Source: Pseudomonadota bacterium
Lineage (GTDB): Bacteria > Myxococcota_A > UBA796 > SXON01
Assembly (NCBI GenBank): GCA_030685065.1
Contig: JAUXQH010000142.1
Span: 1-64,000, forward strand
Reading direction: 5' to 3'
DNA length: 64,000 nucleotides
The notes beneath the pieces are model-generated. The model did not search any database and had not been told where the DNA came from. It worked only from the letters and a program-made list of their open reading frames with translations. How positions within the stretch are numbered: position 1 is the first letter of the stretch; every line of letters starts with the position of its first letter. A program made the position numbers and the translations under genes. Below are positions 33,840-40,481 of the stretch, piece after piece.

Positions 33840-34211
33840 GTGCTGGTGATCCTCGCCTGCCTCGGCGCCGAGAGCGTCGCGGCGCCCGCCCTCCCGAGCG
33901 TAGCCCCCGGAGCCGACGTGCCCACCGCACCCGCATCCCTGCCGCGCGTCGACGTGCCCCTGCCCTTCGACAAGCCCGTGCCCGTGCTCGACGGCACCGC
34001 CCGCCTCAAGGATGCCCGCTCGAGCCACACCCGGGACGGCCGCGAGTCCTCTGCCGGCCAATTGGAGCTCGAGCGCGCCGGTGTCACCGAAACCGTGGCG
34101 TTCGACGCCAACCGGCCGTTCCAGGCCTGGGGCCGCACGATGGTGGTGTTCGGCGCGAGCGGCTCCTACCAGCTCAGCGTGTTCCCGCCGGGTGCGCCGG
34201 TGGTGCCGTAG
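33840..34211 (+). CDS. small exported protein coupled to the HExxH-LysM gene
   Basis: 123 residues, starting at GTG directly after the stop of the HExxH-LysM gene. The N-terminus MLVILACLG is a very short hydrophobic signal that could be a lipobox (Cys at 7), followed by a Pro/Ala-rich linker (residues 12-50) and a small beta-rich domain, with SSAGQLELERAGVTETVAFD and MVVFGASGSYQLSVFPPG. No family recognised. The abutting arrangement suggests co-translation with the metallopeptidase-like protein, so a partner, chaperone or immunity role is possible. No sequence evidence separates these. Confidence 0.55.
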   Translation: MLVILACLGAESVAAPALPSVAPGADVPTAPASLPRVDVPLPFDKPVPVLDGTARLKDARSSHTRDGRESSAGQLELERAGVTETVAFDANRPFQAWGRTMVVFGASGSYQLSVFPPGAPVVP

Positions 34212-34280
34212 GGCGCCACCGACCCGATGGTGGTCCAGATGGCGTCGTCCACGTGGGGCTGCCGGCCAGTGAAGCGCTAC

Positions 34281-34286
34281 TACGCT
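34281..34286 (+). promoter_or_regulatory. candidate -10 element (TACGCT) for the truncated VWA gene
   Basis: TACGCT 18 bases upstream of GTG 34305 and just before the GGAGGAG site. Same hexamer as at 12450 and 50317 (minus). Confidence 0.35.
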
Positions 34287-34290
34287 TGCG

Positions 34291-34297
34291 GGAGGAG
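34291..34297 (+). promoter_or_regulatory. ribosome binding site GGAGGAG for the GTG at 34305
   Basis: GGAGGAG seven bases before GTG 34305, a strong site for a gene that is otherwise truncated. Confidence 0.5.
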
Positions 34298-34304
34298 CCT
34301 GCCC

Positions 34305-34499
34305 GTGCCATTCCTCGCCCTCCTCCTCGACGCGTGCGCCCCCTCGGTGTCGGGCGTCGACCCCGGTGACTCCGCCGGCACGACCGGGGGGCTCTTCATC
34401 GTCGACAACTCGAGCTCGATGAATGGCAGGAACGACACGTTCGCCGAGGCGGTCGAATCGGCGGTGACGAGCTGGCTCTCGTTCCGAATCACGGGTTAA
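34305..34499 (+). pseudogene. truncated von Willebrand factor A-type lipoprotein
   Basis: Only 64 residues. From GTG 34305 comes a short lipoprotein signal, MPFLALLLDACAPS (Cys at 11), a Gly/Asp/Ser linker, then [16 protein letters not shown], a VWA beta-1 strand with the metal-site DxSxS motif, then [19 protein letters not shown] and a stop. A VWA domain needs about 150 more residues, including the conserved Thr and Asp of the metal site, and these are absent; the downstream sequence is non-coding and then a histidine kinase. So the 3' part of the gene was lost. Promoter and ribosome site appear intact, and the peptide may still be made. Confidence 0.65.
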
Positions 34500-34573
34500 A
34501 GGCCGGCCGTGTCCAGGCGCGCCGACGAACTGAAAGCAGGCGCGCACTGAACGCGAACAGCCCGGATTCCGTC

Positions 34574-35701
34574 ATGAGGACCCTCAGCTCCGTGCTCGGC
34601 GGCCCGCTGCTCACGTTGGGCACGGTCGCCGGCATCGAGCTGCTCGCCCGGGTATCGCTCAAGATCCCCAACCCGCCTGCTCTCCTCGTCCTCCTCGTGG
34701 TGTTTTCCGCCTTCACCGGGGGGCTACGACCGGGCCTCGTCAGCGCCGCGCTCGCGTGGAGCTATTTCGCGTATTTCTTCTCCATCCCGGGCGAGCCCTT
34801 CCACTACGAGGCCGAGAACCGTCTCCGGGTCCTGGTTTGGGCGGTGACCACGCCCGGCATCGTGGTGATGGTAGGCCACCTGAAGCGGCGCGCCGAGCAA
34901 GCCTTCGAGATGGCCAAAGCCAACGCGATCCTCGCTGAACAGATCGCCGAGCGCGAGCGGGCCGAGGGGGAGATTCGCGCGCTCAACGCCCAGCTCGAGC
35001 AGCGCATCGCGGAGCGGACGGCGCAGTTGGAGCTCGCCAACCGGGAACTGGAAGCATTCAGCTACTCGGTCTCCCACGATCTCCGGGCGCCGCTCCGGGC
35101 CATCGATGGCTTCAGCCAGGTGTTGCTCACGGATTACGCCGAGAAGTTGGATGCGAAGGGCGTGGGCTCCCTCCTCCGGGTCCGGGCCGCCAGCCTCCGG
35201 ATGTGGCAGCTCATCAGCGACCTGCTGGAGCTCTCGCGAACGACGCGCAGCGAGATCCGGCGGGAGCCGGTAGACCTGAGCGCGCTGGCCCGGGTGATCA
35301 CGGCGGACCTGCGGGAAGGACAACCTGAGCGACAGGTGAGCGTACGCATCACCGAAGGGCTGGTCGCGGAGGGCGACCCGCGTCTGCTGCGGGTGGTGCT
35401 CGAGAACCTGCTCGGCAATGCGTGGAAGTTCACCGGAACACAGCCGCGCGCGAACATCGAGTTCGGCGTCACCCAGCGCGAAGGGAAGCCGGTCTACTTC
35501 GTGCGGGACGACGGAGCGGGCTTCGACATGGCCCAAGCGGGAAAGCTGTTCGTCGCCTTCCAGAGGCTCCATGCCGCGACGGAGTTCGAGGGGACGGGCA
35601 TCGGCCTCACGACGGTCCAGCGCATCGTCGACCGCCATGGAGGCCAGATCTGGGCCGATGGGGAGTTGGGGAAGGGCGCCACCTTTTCCTTCACGCTTTG
35701 A
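34574..35701 (+). CDS. membrane sensor histidine kinase with DUF4118-like input
   Basis: Histidine kinase of 375 residues. N-terminal membrane part (about 5-95) has three to four hydrophobic segments, like the DUF4118 module of KdpD ([35 protein letters not shown]). A coiled-coil (about 112-160) links to HisKA with [16 protein letters not shown], the phosphoacceptor His within it. The catalytic domain shows N box [12 protein letters not shown]1 DDGAGFDM and G2 [13 protein letters not shown]. Family resembles phytochrome-type HPK kinases acting on receivers encoded elsewhere. No response regulator is adjacent, so the kinase is orphan. Stimulus unknown; no PAS or GAF domain seen. Confidence 0.92.
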   Translation: MRTLSSVLGGPLLTLGTVAGIELLARVSLKIPNPPALLVLLVVFSAFTGGLRPGLVSAALAWSYFAYFFSIPGEPFHYEAENRLRVLVWAVTTPGIVVMVGHLKRRAEQAFEMAKANAILAEQIAERERAEGEIRALNAQLEQRIAERTAQLELANRELEAFSYSVSHDLRAPLRAIDGFSQVLLTDYAEKLDAKGVGSLLRVRAASLRMWQLISDLLELSRTTRSEIRREPVDLSALARVITADLREGQPERQVSVRITEGLVAEGDPRLLRVVLENLLGNAWKFTGTQPRANIEFGVTQREGKPVYFVRDDGAGFDMAQAGKLFVAFQRLHAATEFEGTGIGLTTVQRIVDRHGGQIWADGELGKGATFSFTL

Positions 35702-35772
35702 TCGGATGCCTGTGCCGGCGAACACCCACCGATGAGAGATGGCTGTGAGGTGCGACGACGCGCGCTTGGCGC

Positions 35773-35778
35773 TACCGT
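35773..35778 (+). promoter_or_regulatory. candidate extended -10 element (GCGCTACCGT)
   Basis: TACCGT preceded by GCGC, 21 bases before the GTG at 35800. The same core (GTGCTACCGTCG) occurs before the kinase-ATPase gene on the minus strand (43475-43470). No -35 seen. Confidence 0.4.
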
Positions 35779-35799
35779 CGCACCTCCCCTGGAATCCCC

Positions 35800-37179
35800 G
35801 TGTCCCTCCTGCTCCTCCTCGGCCTCGCCTGCTCCTCCGGTAAGGACGCCAGCTCCACTCCTCCGGACGACACCGGCGTCACGGACGACACGGGCGCCAC
35901 CGACGACACGGATGACACCGACGACACGGATGACACCGACGACGCGGACGGCGACGGCTCCCTGGTCGGCGCGGACTGTGACGACGCCAACCCGGCCGTG
36001 CACCCCGGGGCGACCGAGACCTGCGACCAGGTCGACGAGGACTGCGATGGGCTCGTGGACGAGGGCTTCGCGAGCGTGGCCTACCTGTCGGACCTGGTGG
36101 TCAACGGCGCCGCCGCGACCGGCGGCTCCTGGTATGGCTACGACCTGGACGACAACCATGTCCTCCTCGGCAGTGACCCCGACGAGGACGGCGTGCTCGA
36201 CAGCTACCAACGCTACGCCTGGGTCGACGGCCTCTTCGCGGGGGAGCAGTGGTCGTCCGACGGCGTGAACGTGAGCTACCGCGTCGAGTACGACCGGAAC
36301 GCCGATGGCGCGATCACCGAGGCCCGCGTGGACGCCGACGGAGACGGCACCTGGGACTGGGCCTACGGCTACCAATACGTGGGCAGTCGGTACGCCGGCT
36401 ACTGGTACGACCATGGCTACGACGGCGTTTACGAGGTGGAGCAGCGCCAGGAGTTCGACGCGGACGGCAACATCGAGCACTACTGGTCCGACGATGACGG
36501 GGACGGCACGCCCGAAACGGAGACCACGTACACCTACGACGGCGACAACCTCCTGGGCTACTCGAGCGACGCGGACGGCGACGGTGTCTTCGAGACCAGC
36601 GCCGTGTACACGTGGGACGGGGAGCGCGTGCTGGAGGAGGTGGTGAGCGGCGGCGCCTACCCCTCCCGCCGCACCTACACGTACGTCGACGCCGACGACA
36701 TGTACGACGTGGTGGACCTCGACGTCGGCGACGACGGCGACGTGGACTGGCGCTACACCTACGTCTGGGACGGCGAGCTCGTCCTCGAGCTTGGCTATGA
36801 CGAGTTCGCGGACGGAGTGTCGGTGGTGTCCTACACCTACACCTACGACGCGGAGGGGCGCACGACCTACGCCACCTCGGCGCTCGACGGCACGTACACG
36901 ACCTTCACCGGGTACGAGTGGCAGGAGTCGGGCGTGCTTGCCTACCGCTACGACGTCAACGCCGACGGGGTGTGGGACATGGTCACGATCTACAACGGGC
37001 GCGGGACCATGATGTACGAGTCGGTGGACGCCGCGGGTGACGGCGCGATCGACTCCGTTCGCACCCTGGACGTCGACGGCCGCACGCGTCGCATCGGCGC
37101 GACGACCGACACCCTCGCCGACGGGACGCTCGAATACGAACAGTCGGCGCTCGACGGGTACAGCTGCGGGGCGATGTGA
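35800..37179 (+). CDS. acidic lipoprotein with one MopE-type motif and YD-like repeats
   Basis: Lipoprotein, 459 residues, GTG start. Signal MSLLLLLGLACSSG has Cys at 11; then an Asp/Thr spacer of repeated DDT units (TDDTDDTDDTDD type), one MopE-type unit (ADCDDANPAVHPGATETCD, then VDEDCDGLVDEG) and a long region (about 90-459) of short beta-hairpin repeats such as TYTYDGDNLLGYSS and VYTWDGERVLEE, interspersed with DADGDG loops. The repeats resemble YD/RHS-type beta-strand repeats but lack the RHS core, so it is a surface-filament or binding protein by guess. No enzymatic motif. Convergent with the stressosome operon. Confidence 0.78.
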   Translation: MSLLLLLGLACSSGKDASSTPPDDTGVTDDTGATDDTDDTDDTDDTDDADGDGSLVGADCDDANPAVHPGATETCDQVDEDCDGLVDEGFASVAYLSDLVVNGAAATGGSWYGYDLDDNHVLLGSDPDEDGVLDSYQRYAWVDGLFAGEQWSSDGVNVSYRVEYDRNADGAITEARVDADGDGTWDWAYGYQYVGSRYAGYWYDHGYDGVYEVEQRQEFDADGNIEHYWSDDDGDGTPETETTYTYDGDNLLGYSSDADGDGVFETSAVYTWDGERVLEEVVSGGAYPSRRTYTYVDADDMYDVVDLDVGDDGDVDWRYTYVWDGELVLELGYDEFADGVSVVSYTYTYDAEGRTTYATSALDGTYTTFTGYEWQESGVLAYRYDVNADGVWDMVTIYNGRGTMMYESVDAAGDGAIDSVRTLDVDGRTRRIGATTDTLADGTLEYEQSALDGYSCGAM

Positions 37180-37226
37180 GGACCACGCCCGCTCACTCGC
37201 AGAACGGCCCCGCGATCACGAGCAGG

Positions 37227-37826
37227 TCACGGGGAGGCCGAAATCGCCAGGATGAGCGCGTCGTCCCGCCCGCTGAAGCTCTTGATGAAGCCGTTGACGA
37301 CCGCCACCGACGGGGGCGTGCCTGGGGCGATGGCGTCCGAGAAATCCGAGCGTAGGCCGTCGGTCGCGAAGACCAGGAGGTCGCCTTCGGCCAAGGGTAG
37401 GGAGGAGCTCCGCAGGGTGGGGAGGACGTGGCCGACCACCCCGCCCCAGAGGAGCAGACGCTCGCGGAGGGCCGGCGGGCGGCGGACGAGGAGGCCCTCC
37501 ACGTTGCCGACCCCGACCCAGCTTAGGGTGTCCTCCTCGATGGAGGCCAGCGAGATCACGGCGCCCCGGCTCCGATGGATGGCCCGGTGGCAGCGGGTCA
37601 GGATGTCCAGCACCGGGCCGCTCGAGTCCGCCTCGATCGAGGCCATCGCGAGCGCCGAGGCGGCGGCGGCCGCGGGACCGTGCCCGAGCCCGTCGATGAC
37701 CGCGATCAGCACCCCGCGCGCGGTGTTCACCACCCACGCCGCGTCCCCCGACTCCGGTGCGTCGTGCAGCGCACGCTCGGCGATCGCCCACTCGAAGCCC
37801 CCGGTCGTGCCCGAGCGGGTCTTCAT
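37227..37826 (-). CDS. rsbX: PP2C-type phosphatase RsbX
   Basis: Stressosome feedback phosphatase, 199 residues, the same size as Bacillus RsbX. Seen: VLIAVIDGLGHGPAAAAAS (metal Asp and Gly-His), VSWVGVGN-like SWVGVGNVEGLL, LLVFATDGLRSDF and SGRDDALILAI, which are the PPM motifs in order. It dephosphorylates RsbR and RsbS to reset the stressosome in known systems. Starts at ATG overlapping the rsbT stop (ATGA). It is the last of four genes in the order rsbR-rsbS-rsbT-rsbX, which supports the name. Confidence 0.9.
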   Translation of the reverse strand: MKTRSGTTGGFEWAIAERALHDAPESGDAAWVVNTARGVLIAVIDGLGHGPAAAAASALAMASIEADSSGPVLDILTRCHRAIHRSRGAVISLASIEEDTLSWVGVGNVEGLLVRRPPALRERLLLWGGVVGHVLPTLRSSSLPLAEGDLLVFATDGLRSDFSDAIAPGTPPSVAVVNGFIKSFSGRDDALILAISASP

Positions 37827-38227
37827 CCCCGGCGCCACTTGGTCATCGTGATGGTCGTGCCGACTCCCACGGTCGAGCTCAGCTCGAATTCGTCCATGAG
37901 CCTGCGTGCACCGGGGAGGCCCAGGCCGAGGCCCTGGCCGGTGGAGAACCCATCGTCCATCGCGCGACTGATGTTGGCGATCCCCGGGCCCCAATCGCGC
38001 GCGATGACGCGGATGCCCTTCCGCGTGGGGTGCGGCTCGACCTCGAACCGCATCTGTCCGCCCTTGCCATACACGATCATGTTGCGGGCGATCTCGGAGA
38101 TGGCGGTGGCCAACATCGTCAGCTCGAGATGGGAGAAGTCGAGTGAGACGGCGAGGACGCGCGCCGTTCGCCGAGCGACGAGGATGTCCGCTTCGACCTG
38201 TACCGGGACGACGTTGTCACGACCCAT
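37823..38227 (-). CDS. rsbT: anti-sigma-type serine/threonine kinase RsbT
   Basis: GHKL-fold kinase of 134 residues, equal to RsbT. Seen: ISEIARNMIVYGKGG (N box), RDWGPGIANI (G1), and GQGLGLGLPGARRLMDEFE (G2). In characterised systems it phosphorylates RsbR (Thr) and RsbS (Ser), is released from the complex after stress, and then activates a phosphatase. Its ATG (38227) lies 11 bases inside the end of rsbS. It ends in ATGA with rsbX. Output partner is not in the window (no RsbU, RsbV, RsbW or sigma-B). Confidence 0.93.
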   Translation of the reverse strand: MGRDNVVPVQVEADILVARRTARVLAVSLDFSHLELTMLATAISEIARNMIVYGKGGQMRFEVEPHPTRKGIRVIARDWGPGIANISRAMDDGFSTGQGLGLGLPGARRLMDEFELSSTVGVGTTITMTKWRRG

Positions 38228-38588
38228 GCTTGATCCGGCGGTTGATCTCCAGGAGCCCCTCGTCCAGGTCGAGCGCCGTACCCGCGCTGGCCAGGCGCAG
38301 CCCGAGCTGCGCCATGGAGAAGGCGACCTCGGCCTGAAGCCCGACGATCACCGTTTGTGCGCCGCGGAGGAGCAACATCCTGGCGATGCCGTCGAGCACG
38401 CGGGTGGCGTAGGAGTCCATGACGTCCATGGCGCTCACGTCGATGATGACGCCCTTGGACCGATTGTTCCCGGCCCGGGAGAGCAGGTCCTCCTGGAAGT
38501 TCTGCCACCCGGTGTCGGTCAGCTCGTCCTGCACGGCCGCGATGAGGCAGGCACCGAGCTTCAGGATGGGGACATGGTCGACGCTCAC
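38217..38588 (-). CDS. rsbS: stressosome scaffold protein RsbS (STAS domain)
   Basis: Single STAS domain of 123 residues. It forms the stressosome core with RsbR and is phosphorylated by RsbT at Ser. Seen: VPILKLGACLIAAVQDELTD and VIIDVSAMDVMDSYATRVL, where the Ser of MDSYA is at residue 59, the exact position of the known phosphoserine in Bacillus RsbS. The GTG start overlaps the rsbR stop (GTGA), and its own end overlaps rsbT by 11 bases. Placement between rsbR and rsbT is the standard order. Confidence 0.94.
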   Translation of the reverse strand: MSVDHVPILKLGACLIAAVQDELTDTGWQNFQEDLLSRAGNNRSKGVIIDVSAMDVMDSYATRVLDGIARMLLLRGAQTVIVGLQAEVAFSMAQLGLRLASAGTALDLDEGLLEINRRIKHGS

Positions 38589-39478
38589 GCCGGGCTCCCG
38601 GGAAACGGGCCGGACGGCAGGATCGGACTGTTCAGCATCCGCTCCACCTCTTCGATCCCGCTCTGCAGGTCACCGAGCGTGCGGACGCCGGACAGCTCGA
38701 CGCCGATCGTGACGAGCGTTTGCGCGATCTCCTGGGAGATTCCGGTGATCAGCACGGTGGCGCCCATCAAGCGCGCCGCCTCACACGTCTGGGCAAGGTG
38801 TTTTGCGACCTTGGAGTCGACGAGGGGGACGCCGGTGATGTCCATCACCACCGCGCGGGCACGGCGGGCGCGGATCGCCCCGAGGAGGGTCTCCGTGAGG
38901 AGCCGAGCGCGGTGCGTGTCGACCATGCCGACGACCGGCAGGATGAGGACCTTGTCGCGGATCTGTAGGACTGGGGTGGAGATCTCCCGGATGGCCTCCT
39001 GCTGGCTGCGGATGATCTCCTCCTTGGCGAGGAGGTACGCGTCACCGATCGTCCCCATGGCGAGGTCGAGCAGGCAATTCATGCCCGCGGACACGGCGGT
39101 GGCGCGCTCCATGTCCTGCCGGGCGATCGCGACGATCCGAGGCTCCATGGCCGTTCGGAACGCGGCGATGATCCGAAACCAGGCCCCGAAGCCAATGCCC
39201 ATCTGGGCGTAGGCGATTCCCTGGGCGGTAAGGTCCGCGACGTACTCGTCCCAATTGCCACCCAGGATCGCCTGACGCTGCATGGCGAGGCTGTGCGCCT
39301 GTTGGCTGGCGTGCTGCTCTTCCGTCATCGCCCGCATGATCGGGCCGAACTCCGGGATGTTCTCGCACGCGATCCGCACCTCGTTGCTCAGCTCCGGGGC
39401 CGCGGGTTCGTAGACGGCCCAGTACGCGCGGAGCGCGACAAGGTCAGGGGCGGTGATTCGGGCGGCGGTGCTGGCCAT
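38585..39478 (-). CDS. rsbR: stressosome sensor RsbR
   Basis: RsbR co-antagonist, 297 residues. The C-terminal STAS domain (about 166-285) is typical: STPVLQIRDKVLILPVVGMV, DTHRARLLTETLLGAIRARR, DITGVPLVDSKVAKHL. The phosphoacceptor Thr equivalents fall at T188 (VDTHR) and S222 (VDSKV), exactly 34 residues apart as T171 and T205 are in Bacillus RsbRA; the second is Ser here. The N-terminal 160 residues should be a sensing domain; it is all-helical (VRIACENIPEFGPIMRAM, FGAWFRIIAAFR) and could be globin-like as in other RsbR, but no heme His can be named. First gene of the operon; a TACGTT -10-like hexamer lies about 26 bases upstream. Confidence 0.93.
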   Translation of the reverse strand: MASTAARITAPDLVALRAYWAVYEPAAPELSNEVRIACENIPEFGPIMRAMTEEQHASQQAHSLAMQRQAILGGNWDEYVADLTAQGIAYAQMGIGFGAWFRIIAAFRTAMEPRIVAIARQDMERATAVSAGMNCLLDLAMGTIGDAYLLAKEEIIRSQQEAIREISTPVLQIRDKVLILPVVGMVDTHRARLLTETLLGAIRARRARAVVMDITGVPLVDSKVAKHLAQTCEAARLMGATVLITGISQEIAQTLVTIGVELSGVRTLGDLQSGIEEVERMLNSPILPSGPFPGSPA

Positions 39479-39504
39479 CGGACAGTCTCAGGTTGATCGG
39501 TGGG

Positions 39505-39510
39505 TAACGT
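39505..39510 (-). promoter_or_regulatory. candidate -10 element (TACGTT) of the stressosome operon
   Basis: On the minus strand CCTACGTT precedes rsbR by 26 bases. No confident -35 is seen. About 80 bases separate it from the ArsR promoter on the other strand. Confidence 0.35.
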
Positions 39511-39592
39511 AGGCCCACACCCTGCTCCTGAACCGTGACACGCAGCGGCATACAACCGACCAATGAGACACCCCCAAACGGGGGGAGATGGC

Positions 39593-39621
39593 TTGACGCT
39601 CTCGCCCGGCTCCAATACTTA
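39593..39621 (+). promoter_or_regulatory. promoter TTGACG-N17-TACTTA of the ArsR-SRPBCC operon
   Basis: TTGACG (39593-39598), 17-base spacer, TACTTA (39616-39621). This is the closest match to a housekeeping promoter in the window. Transcription would start near 39628, only about 5 bases before the ATG, so the transcript is nearly leaderless; no ribosome site is present. Confidence 0.7.
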
Positions 39622-39638
39622 GGCGTTTACCTATGTAT
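39615..39638. promoter_or_regulatory. ArsR operator: 24-bp inverted repeat over -10 and start codon
   Basis: Left arm ATACTTAGG (39615-39623), 6-base centre CGTTTA, right arm CCTATGTAT (39630-39638); the arms pair at eight of nine positions. The TAGG-N6-CCTA core resembles operators seen before related ArsR/SRPBCC pairs. It covers the -10, the transcription start and the ATG, so a bound dimer would block its own gene. Confidence 0.7.
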
Positions 39639-39956
39639 GCAGCTCCGCGCCTCTTCCACGCCCTCGGCGACCCCACGCGACTCCTGGTCATTCAGCGGCT
39701 CGCGCGCGAATCGGCGTCGGTGTCCGCGCTTGCGTCCGAGCACACGATGGCGCTCTCGTCGTTCCTCCAACACGTGCGCGTGCTGGAGGAGAGCGGGTGG
39801 ATCCGCACGGTCAAGGTGGGCCGCGTGCGCACTTGTCACCTCAACCCGGCCGCGCTGGCTACGACCTCCCGCTTTCTCGACGAGCAGCGGGGCGTATGGG
39901 AGCGCCGCCTCGATCGGCTCGACGACTACCTCCTCACCATGGATGACGACGCATGA
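39633..39956 (+). CDS. ArsR family winged-helix repressor
   Basis: DNA-binding repressor of 107 residues. Seen: [19 protein letters not shown] (helix 1-2), [29 protein letters not shown] (HTH and wing start), [13 protein letters not shown] (wing). It belongs to the branch without metal-binding Cys pairs, usually encoded with an SRPBCC/AHSA1 gene, as here. Its stop overlaps the SRPBCC start (ATGA). A promoter-operator is visible, so autoregulation is likely. The inducing signal is unknown; because no Cys pair is present, metal sensing is improbable. Confidence 0.92.
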   Translation: MYAAPRLFHALGDPTRLLVIQRLARESASVSALASEHTMALSSFLQHVRVLEESGWIRTVKVGRVRTCHLNPAALATTSRFLDEQRGVWERRLDRLDDYLLTMDDDA

Positions 39957-40462
39957 ACCTGGCCTCTTTCAACCCCGAGACCGATCTGATGCTCGAACGC
40001 CTCGTCGACGTCCCGCGTGACCGCGTTTGGCGCGCGTGGACCGAGCCCAAGCACCTGATGCGGTGGTTCTGCCCGCGGCCCTGGACCACCGTGGCGTGCG
40101 AGATCGATCTGCGCCCGGGTGGCGCGTTCAACACGACCATGCGCTCGCCCGACGGGCAGGAGTTTCCCAACCTCGGCTGCTATCTCGCCGTCATTCCGGG
40201 TGAACGCCTCGTCTGGACGGACGCGCTCACGGCCGGCTTCCGCCCCTCCGGCCGCGGCTACCTCACGAACGACGGTGGTTTCTACCTCACCGCCGTAATC
40301 TCGCTCGAGTCCGTCGGCACCCAGACCCGCTACACCGCCCTCGCGCTTCACGCGGATCGCTCGGGGCGGGACAAGCACGCGGAGATGGGCTTCGCCGAGG
40401 GTTGGGGCACCGCGCTCGACCAGCTCGTGGAGCACTGTCGGGCGGAACTCCCGTACGGTTGA
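39953..40462 (+). CDS. SRPBCC (AHSA1-like) domain protein
   Basis: Protein of 169 residues with the AHSA1/START-like helix-grip fold, which makes a hydrophobic cavity for a small ligand. Seen: [42 protein letters not shown], and the C-terminal amphipathic helix [16 protein letters not shown]. Coupled to the ArsR gene by a 4-base overlap; such pairs are common and usually cytosolic. Ligand unknown. Convergent with the kinase-ATPase gene, 19 bases apart. Confidence 0.9.
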   Translation: MNLASFNPETDLMLERLVDVPRDRVWRAWTEPKHLMRWFCPRPWTTVACEIDLRPGGAFNTTMRSPDGQEFPNLGCYLAVIPGERLVWTDALTAGFRPSGRGYLTNDGGFYLTAVISLESVGTQTRYTALALHADRSGRDKHAEMGFAEGWGTALDQLVEHCRAELPYG

Positions 40463-40481
40463 GCGTCTCCGGTGCCTGGAG

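Noticed and set aside
39633-40462. ArsR pair as an arsenic or heavy-metal resistance operon
   Set aside because: No metal-binding Cys pair in the repressor and no efflux or reductase gene; the SRPBCC partner points to a different ligand.
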